Assembly (NCBI GenBank): GCA_002914845.1
Contig: JXTC01000531.1
Coordinates: 37,081-101,080 of the forward strand
Reading direction: 5' to 3'
DNA: 64,000 bases
DNA from: Trema orientale
Taxonomy: Eukaryota; Streptophyta; Magnoliopsida; Rosales; Cannabaceae
Part shown: piece by piece, positions 34,823 through 47,325 of the stretch
How positions within the stretch are numbered: position 1 is the stretch's first letter
Layout of the letters: each line of letters opens with the position of its first letter
The notes under the pieces: model-generated
Seen by the model: the letters and a program-made list of their open reading frames with translations, nothing else
The model's database searches: none
Told to the model about the DNA's origin: nothing
Made by a program: the position numbers and the translations under genes

Positions 34823-37650
34823 GGCGGGCATGGTTAACACTCAACGTATGTCCCTATATGCTCATTGGCAATTTAATAGTTTTTAATGCTTTAATTCTTT
34901 AACATGAAAGAAACTAACGTATACTATTTGAACCTTAGATGCTAAGGACCAACCAGATGAAAAGGCTAGTAAAGCATAGAGGTCCAAAGCCACATTGCTA
35001 TTTGCCATGGACGACCAAAGCATTCTCTTCTCTTGTGCTTGCGCCAACCCGGCTAGAACGCACCCTTTCAGAATATTTACAAATAGGTAAAGAAGACAGG
35101 AAGGGTAGGGGTTGGTTCTGAATTTGATTTTTCCTTTTTTTTTTCCAATTCATATTTTTAAATTTTTTTTAAGTAGTTTGTATTTTTGTTATTAGTTTTA
35201 CTGTTTTAATTTTAACATAATTTTAAATATATGTATTTGAGGAAATTCTATTTTATGTTCTAAAATTTCAGAACAAACTAGAAAAATACCGTCGTTGCAC
35301 TTTTTTTTTTCCTTGAAAAATCTTGCATAAGCTTTGAAAAATTCTGGATTTATTTTAAAAAATAAAACCACTTTTTACCACCTACTTCAAGACACGAATT
35401 TATCGAAGGTAAATAACTAGTCCTAGATTTTTCTAATAAATTAGACCATCTAAGATTTTTTTTTTTTTTTCAATTTTGGCATTCTAGACCTGTAGTTCTG
35501 TAGGAACCCTTATCCATTAACTTCTATACTCACAAATCAAAATCAAAAGAGGGTATGAATTTCTTACAATTTTGAAATATAAATTAAACGAAAAATATAG
35601 ATTCAACCTAAAGATTAAATATATGGAAAATTTATATTTCTAACCAAAATTTAATAGGAAACATACTAAAAATCTCCCAGGTATTTTAGCAAAAATACTA
35701 GTTTCCACAACTGTATTTTCAAAATAAATATATCCATCAATTTGGCAAATTAGGTCAGATTTGGTCAAAATTATGTTATGAAATGACACTAATAGTCTTA
35801 GTCAAAATTAATTAACTAATCTAAATATTTCCTTAACCCCACAACCAAAGACCCAATTTAAAAAAAAAAAATCAATAAATTTTTAAGTACAAATTCGAAT
35901 ATTTGATATTTAAGCTGTTTGGTTGTAGATTTAATAAGTTATTTGATTATTTAACTAGAGATAGTGTGCTCTTTTTCAGATAAAAAATTGACAGAAAAAT
36001 TGTATAAAATTTGTCAGCACAGATAATTTTGACCTAATTTGATAAAGTGAGGGAATAAATTTTGTATTTCTAAAAGATACAACGGTGGAAATTGATACTT
36101 TGCTAGAATACATGCAATGCGTTCGATATTTTTCCTTTTCAATATCTAAAAGGAAGTAGCATTCAAAAAGAAAAAATATATCTAAAAGGAAGTAATAATT
36201 TTCCATGATCACTTCAAGACAGAATGCACATACCTAAAGGGGCTCTTAGCAAAATAGCCGAGTTTTGGGCCAATTTTAAATAAATGTTTGTTTTCTAAAT
36301 AACGACCAGTATTTGTATATCAATGGTTATACAAAATGTAAAGTCTAATTTATAAAATATAAAAGTTTATATATCCTGTATAAACAAAATATGGTACATC
36401 CACTGATACACCCAATGCAAAAAACAAATATACTAGGTCATTTAATTTATTTTCTTTTAAAAAAAAGAGGATATTTACTAAAACAAAGTGTAAAAAAGGT
36501 CACCGACTCTAATTTCTCCACATGTGAATTGCCATTTAACGACTTGAATTTCTTACAAAACTCCAAATCCAAAGTCCAAAAAATTAAAAAAATCTGGGAT
36601 AGACTGATTTTTTTTTTTTTTGAAAAATTCTGGATATATTTAGAAAAGTATTTTTTTTTTTTACAAATGTATTTATAAAAGTGCCATTTTTTCTTCAAAA
36701 TTGGTAGTTTTCAAATATACTCAAGGTAACAAGTTAGTTTACTTTAGTATAATCGATCAAATTACTTAAGATAATTAGTCTGATTACCTCACGTAACTTG
36801 ACCGGTTATCTCGAATACCTCATCAGGTGGAAAAAATTGGGTTTTTTTTTTTTCAAAGTACTTATAAAAGTGCTAATTAAATCTGGGATTTTCAAAAAAT
36901 TTAAATATGGGAGTATTCAATTTTCAGTCCATATAAAATCAAATTTTCTCAAACAACTTTCTACGTTTCACAAGCTCTAGTCTCCGTCAAAAGTTTGAGC
37001 CCGGCCCAAGATGTATACTAGGCTCTTTACCACGTAGGAGCCTGAATGCAAGTTTGGAAGATGCCAAATATCATGACAACTTATGACAACTTATCTCGAT
37101 AAAATAACTTGGATGATGTGATAACTTAGGTGACAAATAAATAATGGATCATTCAAGTTAAAATTTCATGATAGTTTATTGAGATATAAACCCTGCGAGT
37201 TTTGGTGTCTAATTTGCTCTACTACTTATCTTCGGCTATCAAAATGCGATTGGTGTCTTATTTAGTCTACACTCTATACCTACTTAATTGGTCAAAGTAA
37301 ATTCTGTGAACACAATGCGATTGGTGACAATTGTACTTCAATTGGCCACACTCACCGTCTTTTAGACCACCAAACTCACAAGTCTGCAACAGGTCTAACG
37401 CAAGATAAGTCATCTTCTCATGACACTGACTTGTGGGACTTGTTGAAGAATCGAGTTCAAACCATTATTTTCAAACCCACGTGAAGAGAGCAAATGGAGA
37501 ACGAGAACAAAACTACTACTCTCAAACGTAGACGAAAAAGAAAAGAGACCAAAAAACATGAACCGGAAAAGATTATGCAAGTAGAGCCGCCTTAAAATTC
37601 CATTCAAAGAAAAAGGGACTCATTATGTGTCCTCAAATTACTCATTTAGC
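34823..37650. other. AT-rich intergenic stretch
   Basis: No supportable gene. Several poly-T/A runs and fragments resembling MITE ends (for example around 35690-36060, GGTCAAAATTATG / TTTTGACCTAATTTG inverted) are present. Open frames here are short and have no family features. Confidence 0.5.
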
Positions 37651-38249
37651 ATTAAAGCAAAACCACAGAGCGAAAAGCTTTTGAGCCAGAAACTCTGAGA
37701 GGTACAGAAACAGTTAAACCAGATTCAGCCTCCCCTTCTATATCCATAGACGTAATATCATCAATATCCAAAAACGCTAAAGGCTTAGCACCACACGCAA
37801 ATATAAAATTGGTATGATGTCCCCATCTGCTTACTAACACAAAATTCAAGACAAGACGGAAACACTACTAAGCTAAACCCAGATCTAGAAAACACGATAA
37901 AAAGGTTGGAATAACATAAAAATGATATTCGTGAATTAATGGTTTCTTTTGGTCCAATCCAATACATTAGAATGACCAAAACATCAATAGACTAGTAAAG
38001 TGATTTAAACTGTGAAACTTAAATACCACAAAACATTCTGTAGGCCGCAAAGACTACTAGCCAATAATACACTCACTACGCAGCAACAGAACATAGACAA
38101 ACAAATCAATATTGAGATAAATGCTAGGAAGATAAACATTCAAACATGATTGACGAAGACTTTACTATTATTTCTTCAGACGATGCATTAAGCAATTATT
38201 CCTTAATCAATTAGCCAAGACGCAAGCAGTAACGAAATTTATAATCATA

Positions 38250-39311
38250 CTAATAATCTTCCTCTTTTTCCTCTTTCCAGCAGCAGTTCAGAATTGATCT
38301 AGGAGAACCATAGTCATCAGTTCGAATAAACTTATGGAAGACTATGGAACCACTCATTCCAAGCTCTTCACAGCTACCTTCTCCACGGCAATATCCCTTC
38401 ACATCAGGTAAGCAGGTTTTGTCAAGTGAGCTAACAGCAACATCAGCATGCACAGCTGTAGAGAACTCCCTCGGTTGGAAGCAAGCCAACACCCTCTCCA
38501 CCAACTGGTTAAAATTCACAAGATCATAGCCAACTGTTTCAAAGCTCGCATAGCTGAAGCCATCTTCTGGCGTGACATGAATGGTGGAAATTGCAGCTCC
38601 TTCGATAGAGTTCATGGAATAACCACAGGGATCAAACTCAAAATCGCAAATTTCGGACTCTGGAAGGATCTTTCTGATGCCAGAGTTGATAGTCATTAAA
38701 GCTGCAGAGCTTGATTCATCCTTGTAAAACACAGAAGCCTTTTCTTTGTCCAAACCGGTCATGCACATCTCTAGGGTGTAAACAGGGTTGACCGCAGACG
38801 CTGTTTCAGCAGAAGCAGAGTACACATGCCATTTCTGAGGTCCCTCAGAGTTGCCCATTAGATAAGCCTCGCTGCCTGATCCAAGCTTCCCAAAATAGCT
38901 ATCAAGAATAGCAACTTCTTCCACAAAGCTACGATGAGGAAAAGGCTGTGCACCAGGGAAAATGAAACTGCCCCGAGTGTACCTCACAGATCTTACAGCA
39001 AGGGAGAGGGTCTCAGCCAACTTCAGGATAGGCGGGATAGAAAGAAGTAACTTAGTAGTCCCGCAGGTTTTAATGATGATCTTGTGAGGATAAACAAAGA
39101 GGCTTGACTCAGAAAGAACGTAAGAGTCAACATGCTCATTGGAAAGAGTAGCAACTCTAGTGCATTCAGCAGGTTGAAGAATCTCATCCAACTGGCCTTT
39201 GGACAGAGATCGAAGACCCTTCCCTTCAGGATCAAGAAAGAAGCTTGGTTCATAGAAGGTTAACTCAAGCCTCTTCTCATAACCTTCAAAACCAATTGCA
39301 GAGGCCGCCAT
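38250..39311 (-). CDS. SAMDC: S-adenosylmethionine decarboxylase proenzyme (AdoMetDC), main ORF
   Basis: This single uninterrupted ORF encodes 353 aa. It makes decarboxylated SAM, the aminopropyl donor for spermidine and spermine synthesis in the cytosol. [10 protein letters not shown] at residues 8-17 carries the active-site glutamates. [12 protein letters not shown] has the Glu68-Ser69 self-cleavage site that yields the beta chain and the pyruvoyl-bearing alpha chain. [10 protein letters not shown] holds the catalytic Cys83. [16 protein letters not shown] is the conserved region that includes the processing and plant PEST-like motif. Length is normal for plants (about 350-370). The ATG at 39311 is the first in frame. 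Control is chiefly translational, through the two leader uORFs. The TAG stop follows EEDY. Confidence 0.97.
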   Translation of the reverse strand: MAASAIGFEGYEKRLELTFYEPSFFLDPEGKGLRSLSKGQLDEILQPAECTRVATLSNEHVDSYVLSESSLFVYPHKIIIKTCGTTKLLLSIPPILKLAETLSLAVRSVRYTRGSFIFPGAQPFPHRSFVEEVAILDSYFGKLGSGSEAYLMGNSEGPQKWHVYSASAETASAVNPVYTLEMCMTGLDKEKASVFYKDESSSAALMTINSGIRKILPESEICDFEFDPCGYSMNSIEGAAISTIHVTPEDGFSYASFETVGYDLVNFNQLVERVLACFQPREFSTAVHADVAVSSLDKTCLPDVKGYCRGEGSCEELGMSGSIVFHKFIRTDDYGSPRSILNCCWKEEKEEDY

Positions 39312-39453
39312 GCTTAATTAAGTTGGTAAGGAACCAAGTCGCAAAGAGATCGCAGTCGCAAACAGAGGAAAAGAGGAAGAGGTTGATTGAAGACAGAGGT
39401 AACTAAAGACTATCTAAACTAAAAACAGTTCAGGGACAGCCGAGTTAGGAATC

Positions 39454-39740
39454 TCAGGATGGCTTGCGAGCGCACTGCAAAAAGACAAACACGATGACAT
39501 AAAAGTTAGCATTGTGTGAACAATAATAATGAGTATAATCATCAAAGTTTTTATCCATGGAATCCATCCTCTATAGTGGACTACGATAGAACTAAAACTG
39601 AAACTTACGTTGGAGTAAGCAGCAGAACGGAACTTCTTGATTCCACCGTTGGGTCGAATGTCTTCAATGCTGTAACCAAGAGGGGCCTCGTAGAATAAGG
39701 ATTTACTGCTAGACTTCTTATTGCCACCTTTAGACTCCAT
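39454..39740 (-). CDS. SAMDC conserved small uORF (50 aa), split by an intron
   Basis: Exon 39609-39740 encodes MESKGGNKKSSSKSLFYEAP through SAAYSN. The intron 39475-39608 (GTAAGTTT ... TTGCAG) is removed, and exon 39454-39474 encodes CARKPS and a stop. The 50-residue peptide is the conserved SAMDC uORF of flowering plants. High polyamine levels stall or terminate ribosomes on it, lowering translation of the enzyme. Its stop lies 142 nt upstream of the main ATG. The intron is odd for such a short ORF. If it were retained, the frame would run on to 108 codons and its normal C-terminus, important for repression, would be lost. Confidence 0.95.
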
Positions 39741-39748
39741 CAGATCAT
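39740..39748 (-). CDS. SAMDC tiny uORF (Met-Ile-stop)
   Basis: On the minus strand ATG ATC TGA ends with the A that also begins the ATG of the small uORF, the one-base overlap typical of plant SAMDC leaders. In known cases ribosomes that translate the tiny uORF skip the small uORF ATG and later reach the main ORF, so the tiny uORF relieves repression when polyamines are low. Confidence 0.9.
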   Translation of the reverse strand: MI

Positions 39749-39758
39749 CCAGTCGTGT

Positions 39759-40263
39759 CTAAACACAGCAAACAAACACAATTCAGTATTCAGAATCAAT
39801 ATCCAAAAGGGAAAATAAAAATCTCAAAAGAGAGAAAAATAATACACTTGAAAAGGGTTTAACAAGCTGCAAAATTAACACTTTTGAAACATCATAAACC
39901 AAAGCATATCCGAACTTAGAAAACCTAAAAAAAAATGCCATATACTTCACTTCATTATACATATACATATATATATATATATAAATGTGATAATTATCCT
40001 AACAAATTTGGTATTGTTTCAGGTCCCAATATAGTCAATACCAACCACAAATTAAGAAATATTAAATGAGATTGACACGGAAAAAAAAAAAAAAAAAAAA
40101 CCATAATAACCATATCACAAAAACCCAAATTCCCCGTGGAAACAAACTCATTCAGTTTTATACCATACAGTCTAATTGCAAAACCATCATAAACCCATCA
40201 AAAAATACAATAAAACTAGAATAAAAATCGCATAAAAGAATAACAAAAATCGATAATACTTAC
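39759..40263 (-). promoter_or_regulatory. SAMDC 5' leader intron
   Basis: Donor GTAAGTATT directly after CGTATTT at 40264 and acceptor GTGTTTAG before ACACGACTGG at 39758 bound a 505-bp AT-rich intron. The upstream exon (about 40264-40490) is pyrimidine-rich and includes a (CGTT)n run. Leader introns at this place are known in plant SAMDC genes. Both borders are inferred from consensus only. Confidence 0.7.
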
Positions 40264-40517
40264 AAATACGAAGGTTGAAGGTAATTGATTGACTATGCAA
40301 ACAAAGATATTACGATCGAGTCCAATCGGGTTTCAGGAATCGAAGTCGGAAGAGATGGAAGGAATATTGAAAATGTAGAATAGAGAAAACCCTAAAACTT
40401 GGAGGAGAAGAAAGAAAGAACGAACGAACGAACGAAAGGAGAGGTTTCGATTCCTCAAGCGAGCTGTGTTTCGGTGTTTATGGCAAATTTTCTGGAGGTT
40501 ACCACTAGGGAGGGGCC

Positions 40518-40527
40518 TCTATTTATA
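40518..40527 (-). promoter_or_regulatory. SAMDC: SAMDC TATA box
   Basis: TATAAATAGA on the minus strand is a near-perfect plant TATA box. It places the transcription start near 40490, about 1.2 kb before the main ATG when introns are included. Confidence 0.75.
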
Positions 40528-40656
40528 GCTGATTCGGGAGTCCTTTCACGAGTTGGATTTGCGGAGATGATGAAATACCATTATGCCCTTTTCTATTGGG
40601 ATATGGTGAACTTTCTTTCCTCCTCCGTGGATCTGTTAATTGACTGTTATGCCCTC

Positions 40657-42682
40657 CACTATCCATCACAACAAAAAAATGACTTTTAATGATAAATTAT
40701 TAACGACGGTTGAACTTTAACCACCGTTAATAGGCAATTTTAATATTTCACGGCAGTTTGGGTACAATCGCCGAAAAAAATTTAAAATCTTTCAAACATT
40801 TAACGGCGGTTCTAATGCTACATTAGTACCGCTGTTAATACTCAAATTTTAACTTTTCACGACGATTCCGGTACAACTGCTGTTAAAAATTTAAAATCCT
40901 TTAAATCTTTAACTGCAGTTGTATCAGAACTGCCGTTAATACTTAAATTTTAACTTTTCACGGTGGTTCTGTTGCAACTGCCGTTAAAAGGTCAAAATCT
41001 GTTAGACCTTTAACCGTAGTTGCAGCAGAATTGCTATTAATGCTCATATTAACTTTTTACGGCGGTTCCGGTACAACCACCGTTAAAATTCATATAAATA
41101 AGGACCGAGACCAGCTCAATCCTCATTTTCTTTCTTCTTCCCAGTCGAGAGCTCGCCCACCACCTCCAACTTCGTCTTCCTCATACACGGCCAACCTCAT
41201 TCTAGCGATTTTGACCACCAAAATTACTCTCATTTGGCTTAAATCACTCCATTCGACTTGGGTAAGCTTTATATACTTGTAATTTTTAAGATTAGTTAGC
41301 ATTTAGTAATTGTTTGTGCCTTAGAAAAGTTTAGGTTTTTGTACAACTAACAACTATAATTATCGATGTGTACGTAATTTTATTTCTTTTTTTTTGTTGT
41401 CGATTTAGGTTTTAATTTGAATGGGTAGATTAATTTTGGGCTTAATTTTGGAGTATTGAAACATTTTTACTCAATTTAAGGTTTTTTTCTTTACTAATTT
41501 TAATTAATCAAAAAAAGTTATTTTTAGAAATTAAATCTTCATAGTGTATATTATTTTGATAATTTTATATTGTTTTGATAATGGATATTAGCAATTATAG
41601 CTTATTAGTTTAACCACATTACTATGAATTAATTAGTGTTATGTGACTTTACAATATGTATACTTAGTATTTTCATTGACTTGAAATTATTTAGTTTATT
41701 AACTTTAGAATAGTCAAAAGTTTGTACTATGTATGAATTGAGTTAAATTTGAAAGTTCATAATGATAAAATAGTAATACTTTGAGTTAGAATCGAAAGAT
41801 TAGATTGGTGGTGTGCATCCTTATCTTTCCGTTATTAAAAATGATAGTCGATCATGTGACTTTGCACATTATTTCTATGTAGTAACGTGTTTCAAAAAAT
41901 ACTTATTTCTTGTATCCACTTGGACAATCACAGGATACTATAGATCTCTTCACATGGTTTGTATAATGTATAGTATAATATATAAAATATATGTTTATTT
42001 ATTTGATCCACTAGTTTTTATAACACATGTTTTCATTTAGTGCATTCAAAATATTTCATACCGACATGGAAAGAAGGAGAAAAAGAGATGGTCTAACTTA
42101 GTATCATATTAAGTCATGAGATATAGTTTATTCGTATGGGATGTCTTTATTTATCTTTCATTTTTATATATGTTAACTATAGTTCTATTGTAATTATAAT
42201 GTCTATCTCAACTCAATCATGTGGAATGCGGTATTTATGTTAGACTGTATCTCAGTTCGCCCACTTTATCTATGTTAGAGTTGTTAATATAACTTTCGAT
42301 AATTTTAGGTTGCAAGTGTTAGTGATATGTATCTAGAAACTCATTATTGGTCTTTAAATATGTTTACGTTAGAGTATATTGTCTATATAGTAGAAACTTT
42401 TTAGTTATATATACTAGATTTTAATTATGTTTATTATATGTACTTTATTATAGTTATATATAGGTTTGCCTATTTTAAATTGATTTGAAATCCTTTTTGG
42501 GCAAGTTTAACGTTGTAGTGTTGTATAAATTGCCTTCGGGAAGGAAAAAAAAGTTTCCCTAAAAAAGGTTAATAACCGCCGTTAAAGATGCCAGTTTCAA
42601 CGGCACTTACATTAAAAACCGCCGTTAAAACTCTTTTAACAGCGGTTAAAAACTGCCGTTAATTTACTATAATGTAATAGTG
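40657..42682. mobile_element. CACTA (En/Spm) element, 2.0 kb, non-autonomous
   Basis: The left end CACTATCCATCACAACAAAA and the inverted right end CACTATTACATTATAGTAAA carry the diagnostic CACTA. Both are followed by sub-terminal repeats of the AACGGCGGTT type (several at 40700-41090, at least four at 42568-42660 in opposite orientation), the binding sites for a TNPA-like protein. Inside there is a promoter-like CATATAAATAAGG (about 41090) and a leader exon ending GACTTGG before GTAAGC, but no transposase. The adjacent triplets (CTC left, CAT right) do not match, so the insertion is old or the borders are altered. Confidence 0.85.
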
Positions 42683-45600
42683 CATATTTCGGACTTCATT
42701 AGGATTCTTAATTTTTTTTTCTTTTCCAAAAGATTAAGAATAAGTATTTATACTATTTCAGACGGGTTTTTGTTTGGACAACGACTCTACTTTCTGGTTA
42801 GTTTTTTTAATTGTTTTTATTTTTAGTTATTTAAAGTGAAAAAAAATCGAACTAACATAAAAAGTGGGTTCGGGGAAGTAGGCATATTCTGCTTTGAGTC
42901 CTTGACCATGCTAAGGTAAAATTCATTATATTCTTTTTTTCTTATTTGTATTTTTGGAATCTAAATTTAATTTAGACAATTGAGTTTAGACCAAAATTGT
43001 AATCTTGCCTAAATATATGTTTCAACTGCAAGTTTCAAAATTCAGACCAAAAACTTCAACAACAACAGAAAAAAAAAATCTTGGGAAACTACTCTGTCCA
43101 TCTAATGTTGTTGTAATGTTATTATTTCTAGCATGAGTGGTACTACAAATTGACAGAAACTCAACTTTGCATGAGGATAGAACTCACACGTATGACCCAC
43201 CATAGAGCACACTTGAGTGAATAACTCTTCCCACTACGGCAGAGCTCATGTTAGTCCTTTCATAAGACGCACCTCAATGAATAATTCTGATGCTTGAGAT
43301 GCTAACACATTCTTTCTAGCAATCAACATAACCAAAACAAGCTAGTTCACTACAAGTCACATGAAAAAAAGGATTGGACTTATATTTCATTGCATAATGT
43401 TAGGGGATGATAGATAGTATATGAGTATAAAACTCAGTAGGTATTTTAAGTCCTAGTTAGAACTAGCTAGTAGATTTGAACTGTATCCACTTGAGGATAT
43501 CCTTTTACTAAAAATTTAAAGGATCAATATTTCTATGCAATTTACTATATATTTGTATTACTTTTATTACATATATAATACTATAGGCTTATATATGCAT
43601 ATGGGGGAGCAAAAAAAAGATATGCATATGAATTCTCCAGAAAGAAACAAAAAATGATACCATTATTTGGACCAAATTTCTTATATATCCACATACCCAA
43701 TTTTTTGTGCTGTATAGCAACCTTCATGATCTTCTGTCCCCTCTACCACTCTAACCCAAGTGATCCCTCCGTACTTAGTGTTCACTAGTTTATATAGGGA
43801 CCAGAATTTGTTCGTTTATTTTTGAACTTTGTATTTGTCGTTATGTACTGAAATTTCATGTCACATAATTATCCACTTGAAGTTTTAAATTGCAATATGT
43901 GTCAATAAGTATTATTATCTTATAAACCAATGGAGTCTTCATCAAATAGCAGTCCAACCTTATGGTGTGAGGGGCTAGCTATCTTGGGTCGTCTTCAAGG
44001 GCAGTTTCGACACTATGCAAAGAAAGTGGTCAATTCTCCTGGATTTTTGGTGATTATTTGGAGAAAAAAAAAGAGGGGGGGCAAAACCCAGACGGAGTGA
44101 AGGGAAAGGAATCAGATTCGATCGTGTGGAAAAAGACGAAGTCCAGATTTGTGTGGCACTTTTTGACGATAAGATTAATTGGAGATCCAGGATTGGTTGA
44201 TCATGAGGAGGGCCTGCTAGCTAGGTCTAACACGTATGTGAATCTGTATGGTAATGGTTTAGTCAGATGTGCGGTGTGTCCACTTGCCAAATATCCACGT
44301 CTTTTCCTTTCATAATTACCTGGAAATAACATATTTATCATTCAGCCTTTGCCACAAGCCAACATTTGCACCTTACCTTTGTTCTTCAAACAATGGAGCC
44401 TTCGGCACCTTTTCTAACACACTTTCTCCTATTTTATAGTTAAAAACACTATACTATTTAAATTGATTATTTGTTTCACTCCTTTTCCTGGTAGAATTGC
44501 AAATCATTACGCATCCATATGATTGAGTTCTTTGATTTCCGAATCAATTAATGTAAAAAAATAATAATAATAATACTTCGAATCATTGCTATTTGACTCG
44601 AGGCATTTCAAATCGTTTGTCGAAGGAATACTATATATAAACCCATTAATACAATGGTTACGGACCATCTACTATTTTTGAATGGTCTACAACTCATATG
44701 AGATCTGCACGTACCTTCTATAGACTCTGATTATGACTCTTTTATGCTTATTGTTTTACCTTATAAGTACTCGCAAAGCTCTATTTTCAAGGATTAGTTT
44801 AGGGGGGAAATAATGGCTATAATAAATTTTCATGACGTCCCAGAAAATACTGACTCGTGCATGTTGGATTCCATTTATAAAATTGACAAATGTGTAGACT
44901 TGATTGACATTGTAAGGTAACACGAAATATAGGACCATTGTGTGAAAAGAGAAAAAAAAAAAATTAGGTGCAAAGTAACAAATTCTTAATAGTTCGGGAG
45001 TGGAGTGCAATTACTCAAAATAAAAATTCTAAAGTGTGATGGAAATTTCTGAAGGAATCTTAAAACCACATGTTTTTTTGTCTAATATTCGCAATATCAT
45101 GCCACAATGTGTTGGTTGTCTCTTACGTATATCACGCCAATAAATCCAATAAAAAGTATATATATATTCCAATAAAAAGTATATATATTCTCTAGTAGTA
45201 AAGAATCGGCCATGGGGAGACAATATTGAATTTCTACTACTTTTATATAAGAATCTTTCTAATATATATTCATCACATCATGTAACAAGTTAATTATATG
45301 TAGAGCTACTTGATGACCAAAAATAAAAATGAAAACGGGAAAGAAAAATATTGAATAATAAAGGGAACTAATTATGAAGGACTGTAGGATACGAGGGCTT
45401 ACGTACGTTGCACTAGAGATATTGCCCCTTTTCCGCCGTTGAAGATATGTTGAGTCATCATTCTAAACAATTGACCGGCCTGCCAATTACAATTAGGTAT
45501 ATATAGCAACAGTGCATTTAGGTTCTAACCTTCCATGATCAAGTGGTGATGAGGAATTTTAAGTATTTGGTCTAGTTCTTTTATCACATTTGATACACGT

Positions 45601-46885
45601 GTTCATTGTGTTATATATATATATATATTAAAGATAAATTTAGGTGGATGACCAAAATTTTAAATTTGATTAAGTAGATGTTCACTTTTAAAATTTTATA
45701 GCTAAATGAAGCCATATTTTGGGGAGGAATATTAGGTACTGAAAAAATGAATAGAATCTGGCTTTGGAGGTCTATGTGTGGCTTGAAATTAATCAATATC
45801 TCTATAGACAAATCATTGGTTAGTTAATACGCTATAGCTTCTCTACGAAAGTTAATAGGTGCCTTTAAATACAGATAACGGTGTGTTTTAGAGAATATTT
45901 TACATATTTAGCAAACTTAATTATTGGATGATTTTAACATGCAATATGTAATATATATTTATTTATTAGTGCTCCCTTTGTATGTGCCACTTGGTTCGAT
46001 TAAGTGCTCCTGTGCACAAGGTGCTTAAAATTTATTCCCACGCGAGGAATCTACGCTAGCTTCAATTCAAGTGCCCTTTCGTTCACTTCATTAGAAACTC
46101 ATTACATGTAAGAAAATATTCTTGTTATAAATGCATGGTATTTATTAGTAATTATATTCTTGGACGTCTAACCCTTCCTTTCGAGTTCAAACCACAGCCC
46201 TAACACATATGCATAACGTAAGAAATGCGAATCAAATTAAGAGGAAAAGAAAAATGTGACAAACAATGAAAATGCGCTTCCTTATTGCCCAAGTATTCAA
46301 GCCAAGACTATTTGCAGCAAAGGTCATTTTTCAAAAGAATAGTCACACAAAAAGTACTTAAAACTTTGTAAAAGTATTTTACATTTGATAATAAAGTGTC
46401 ACATGCCTTGAAGAATTCATCTAAAAGAATCTTCTTCTTTTTTCCTCTTCAATTTACTATTCTCTTTGGGGAAATAAGATTTAGAATATATGTACAGAAA
46501 ATGAATGATCTTTTCCAGTTTCAATTTTTTTTTTTCAATTTTCATTTTAGAAACTAAATGGAAAAGAAAAGTATACATTTAATTGGATTCTAAGTTGAAA
46601 TCAATATGATAGTACTCTTTTATTTTAGTGGAACAATTCACGTTTTACAATGGGGGCAAAGCTATAAAATAAATTTTGATGAGCTTCCTTTCAAAAAAAA
46701 AAAAAAAAAGATGGAGAAAATATAGAATTTTCTTTTTTTTTTTCATTTTATATATAAACTACCCAAAAATAAATGTTCCCACTTGCGCCCCTGGCTTCCC
46801 TTCACCCCTACTAATATAATATATACAGGTTAGTAATTTTATTTTTGTTTTGTTTAAAATTAAAATTTGACCACTTCGATTATTA
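42683..46885. other. Intergenic stretch without a recognisable gene
   Basis: I see no supportable gene. The frame at 44058-44315 (85 codons) has no family feature. The stretch is AT-rich with scattered A/T runs. Confidence 0.5.
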
Positions 46886-46888
46886 AAG

Positions 46889-47276
46889 GGATAGTGCTTG
46901 GGCTTTCATTTATTATTCTTTTTTTTTAATATCACATGATGTCGTTAGCATTAATCAATTTGTTAATGTTATTTTATCTATTAGTATATTAACAAAAAAA
47001 TGCTTTTATAATTCACCAATTAAAATTATAACAAATCACACATCACATCAGATGACAGATAGTATTAAAAAAGTGTGATAATAGTGTTAGGATCCCAACT
47101 TATTTATCATTTTTTTTAAAACTACCTGATATGATAGATGAGTTGTTGCTGTTCAATTAATGATCTTTCAACAAATATGTTGAATGACTTTTATTAATTT
47201 TATAGTGATAAATTACATATCACATCAAATGGTATTAAAAAAGTGGGATATGAAGTGAGCTAATAATATTATCCTT
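46889..47276. mobile_element. Two adjacent related MITEs
   Basis: GGGATAGTGCTTGGGCTTTC at 46889 and GATAATAGTGTTAGGATCCC at about 47083 each begin a ~195-bp stretch with TTTATCATTTTTTTTAA-like and CATCTGATGTGATG-like inverted parts, ending in an inverted copy of the start (AATAATATTATCC at about 47264). They share a layout with the sequence at 27440-27620. Borders are approximate. Confidence 0.5.
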
Positions 47277-47325
47277 TAATTGTGTGAAGTTAGAGGAAAA
47301 ATTTTCAAAATTCTACATTAATATA

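Noticed and set aside
40399-40689. 96-codon plus-strand frame across the SAMDC first exon and CACTA border
   Set aside because: It is antisense to the SAMDC leader, its N-terminus reads from the (AACG)n run, and it ends within the transposon.
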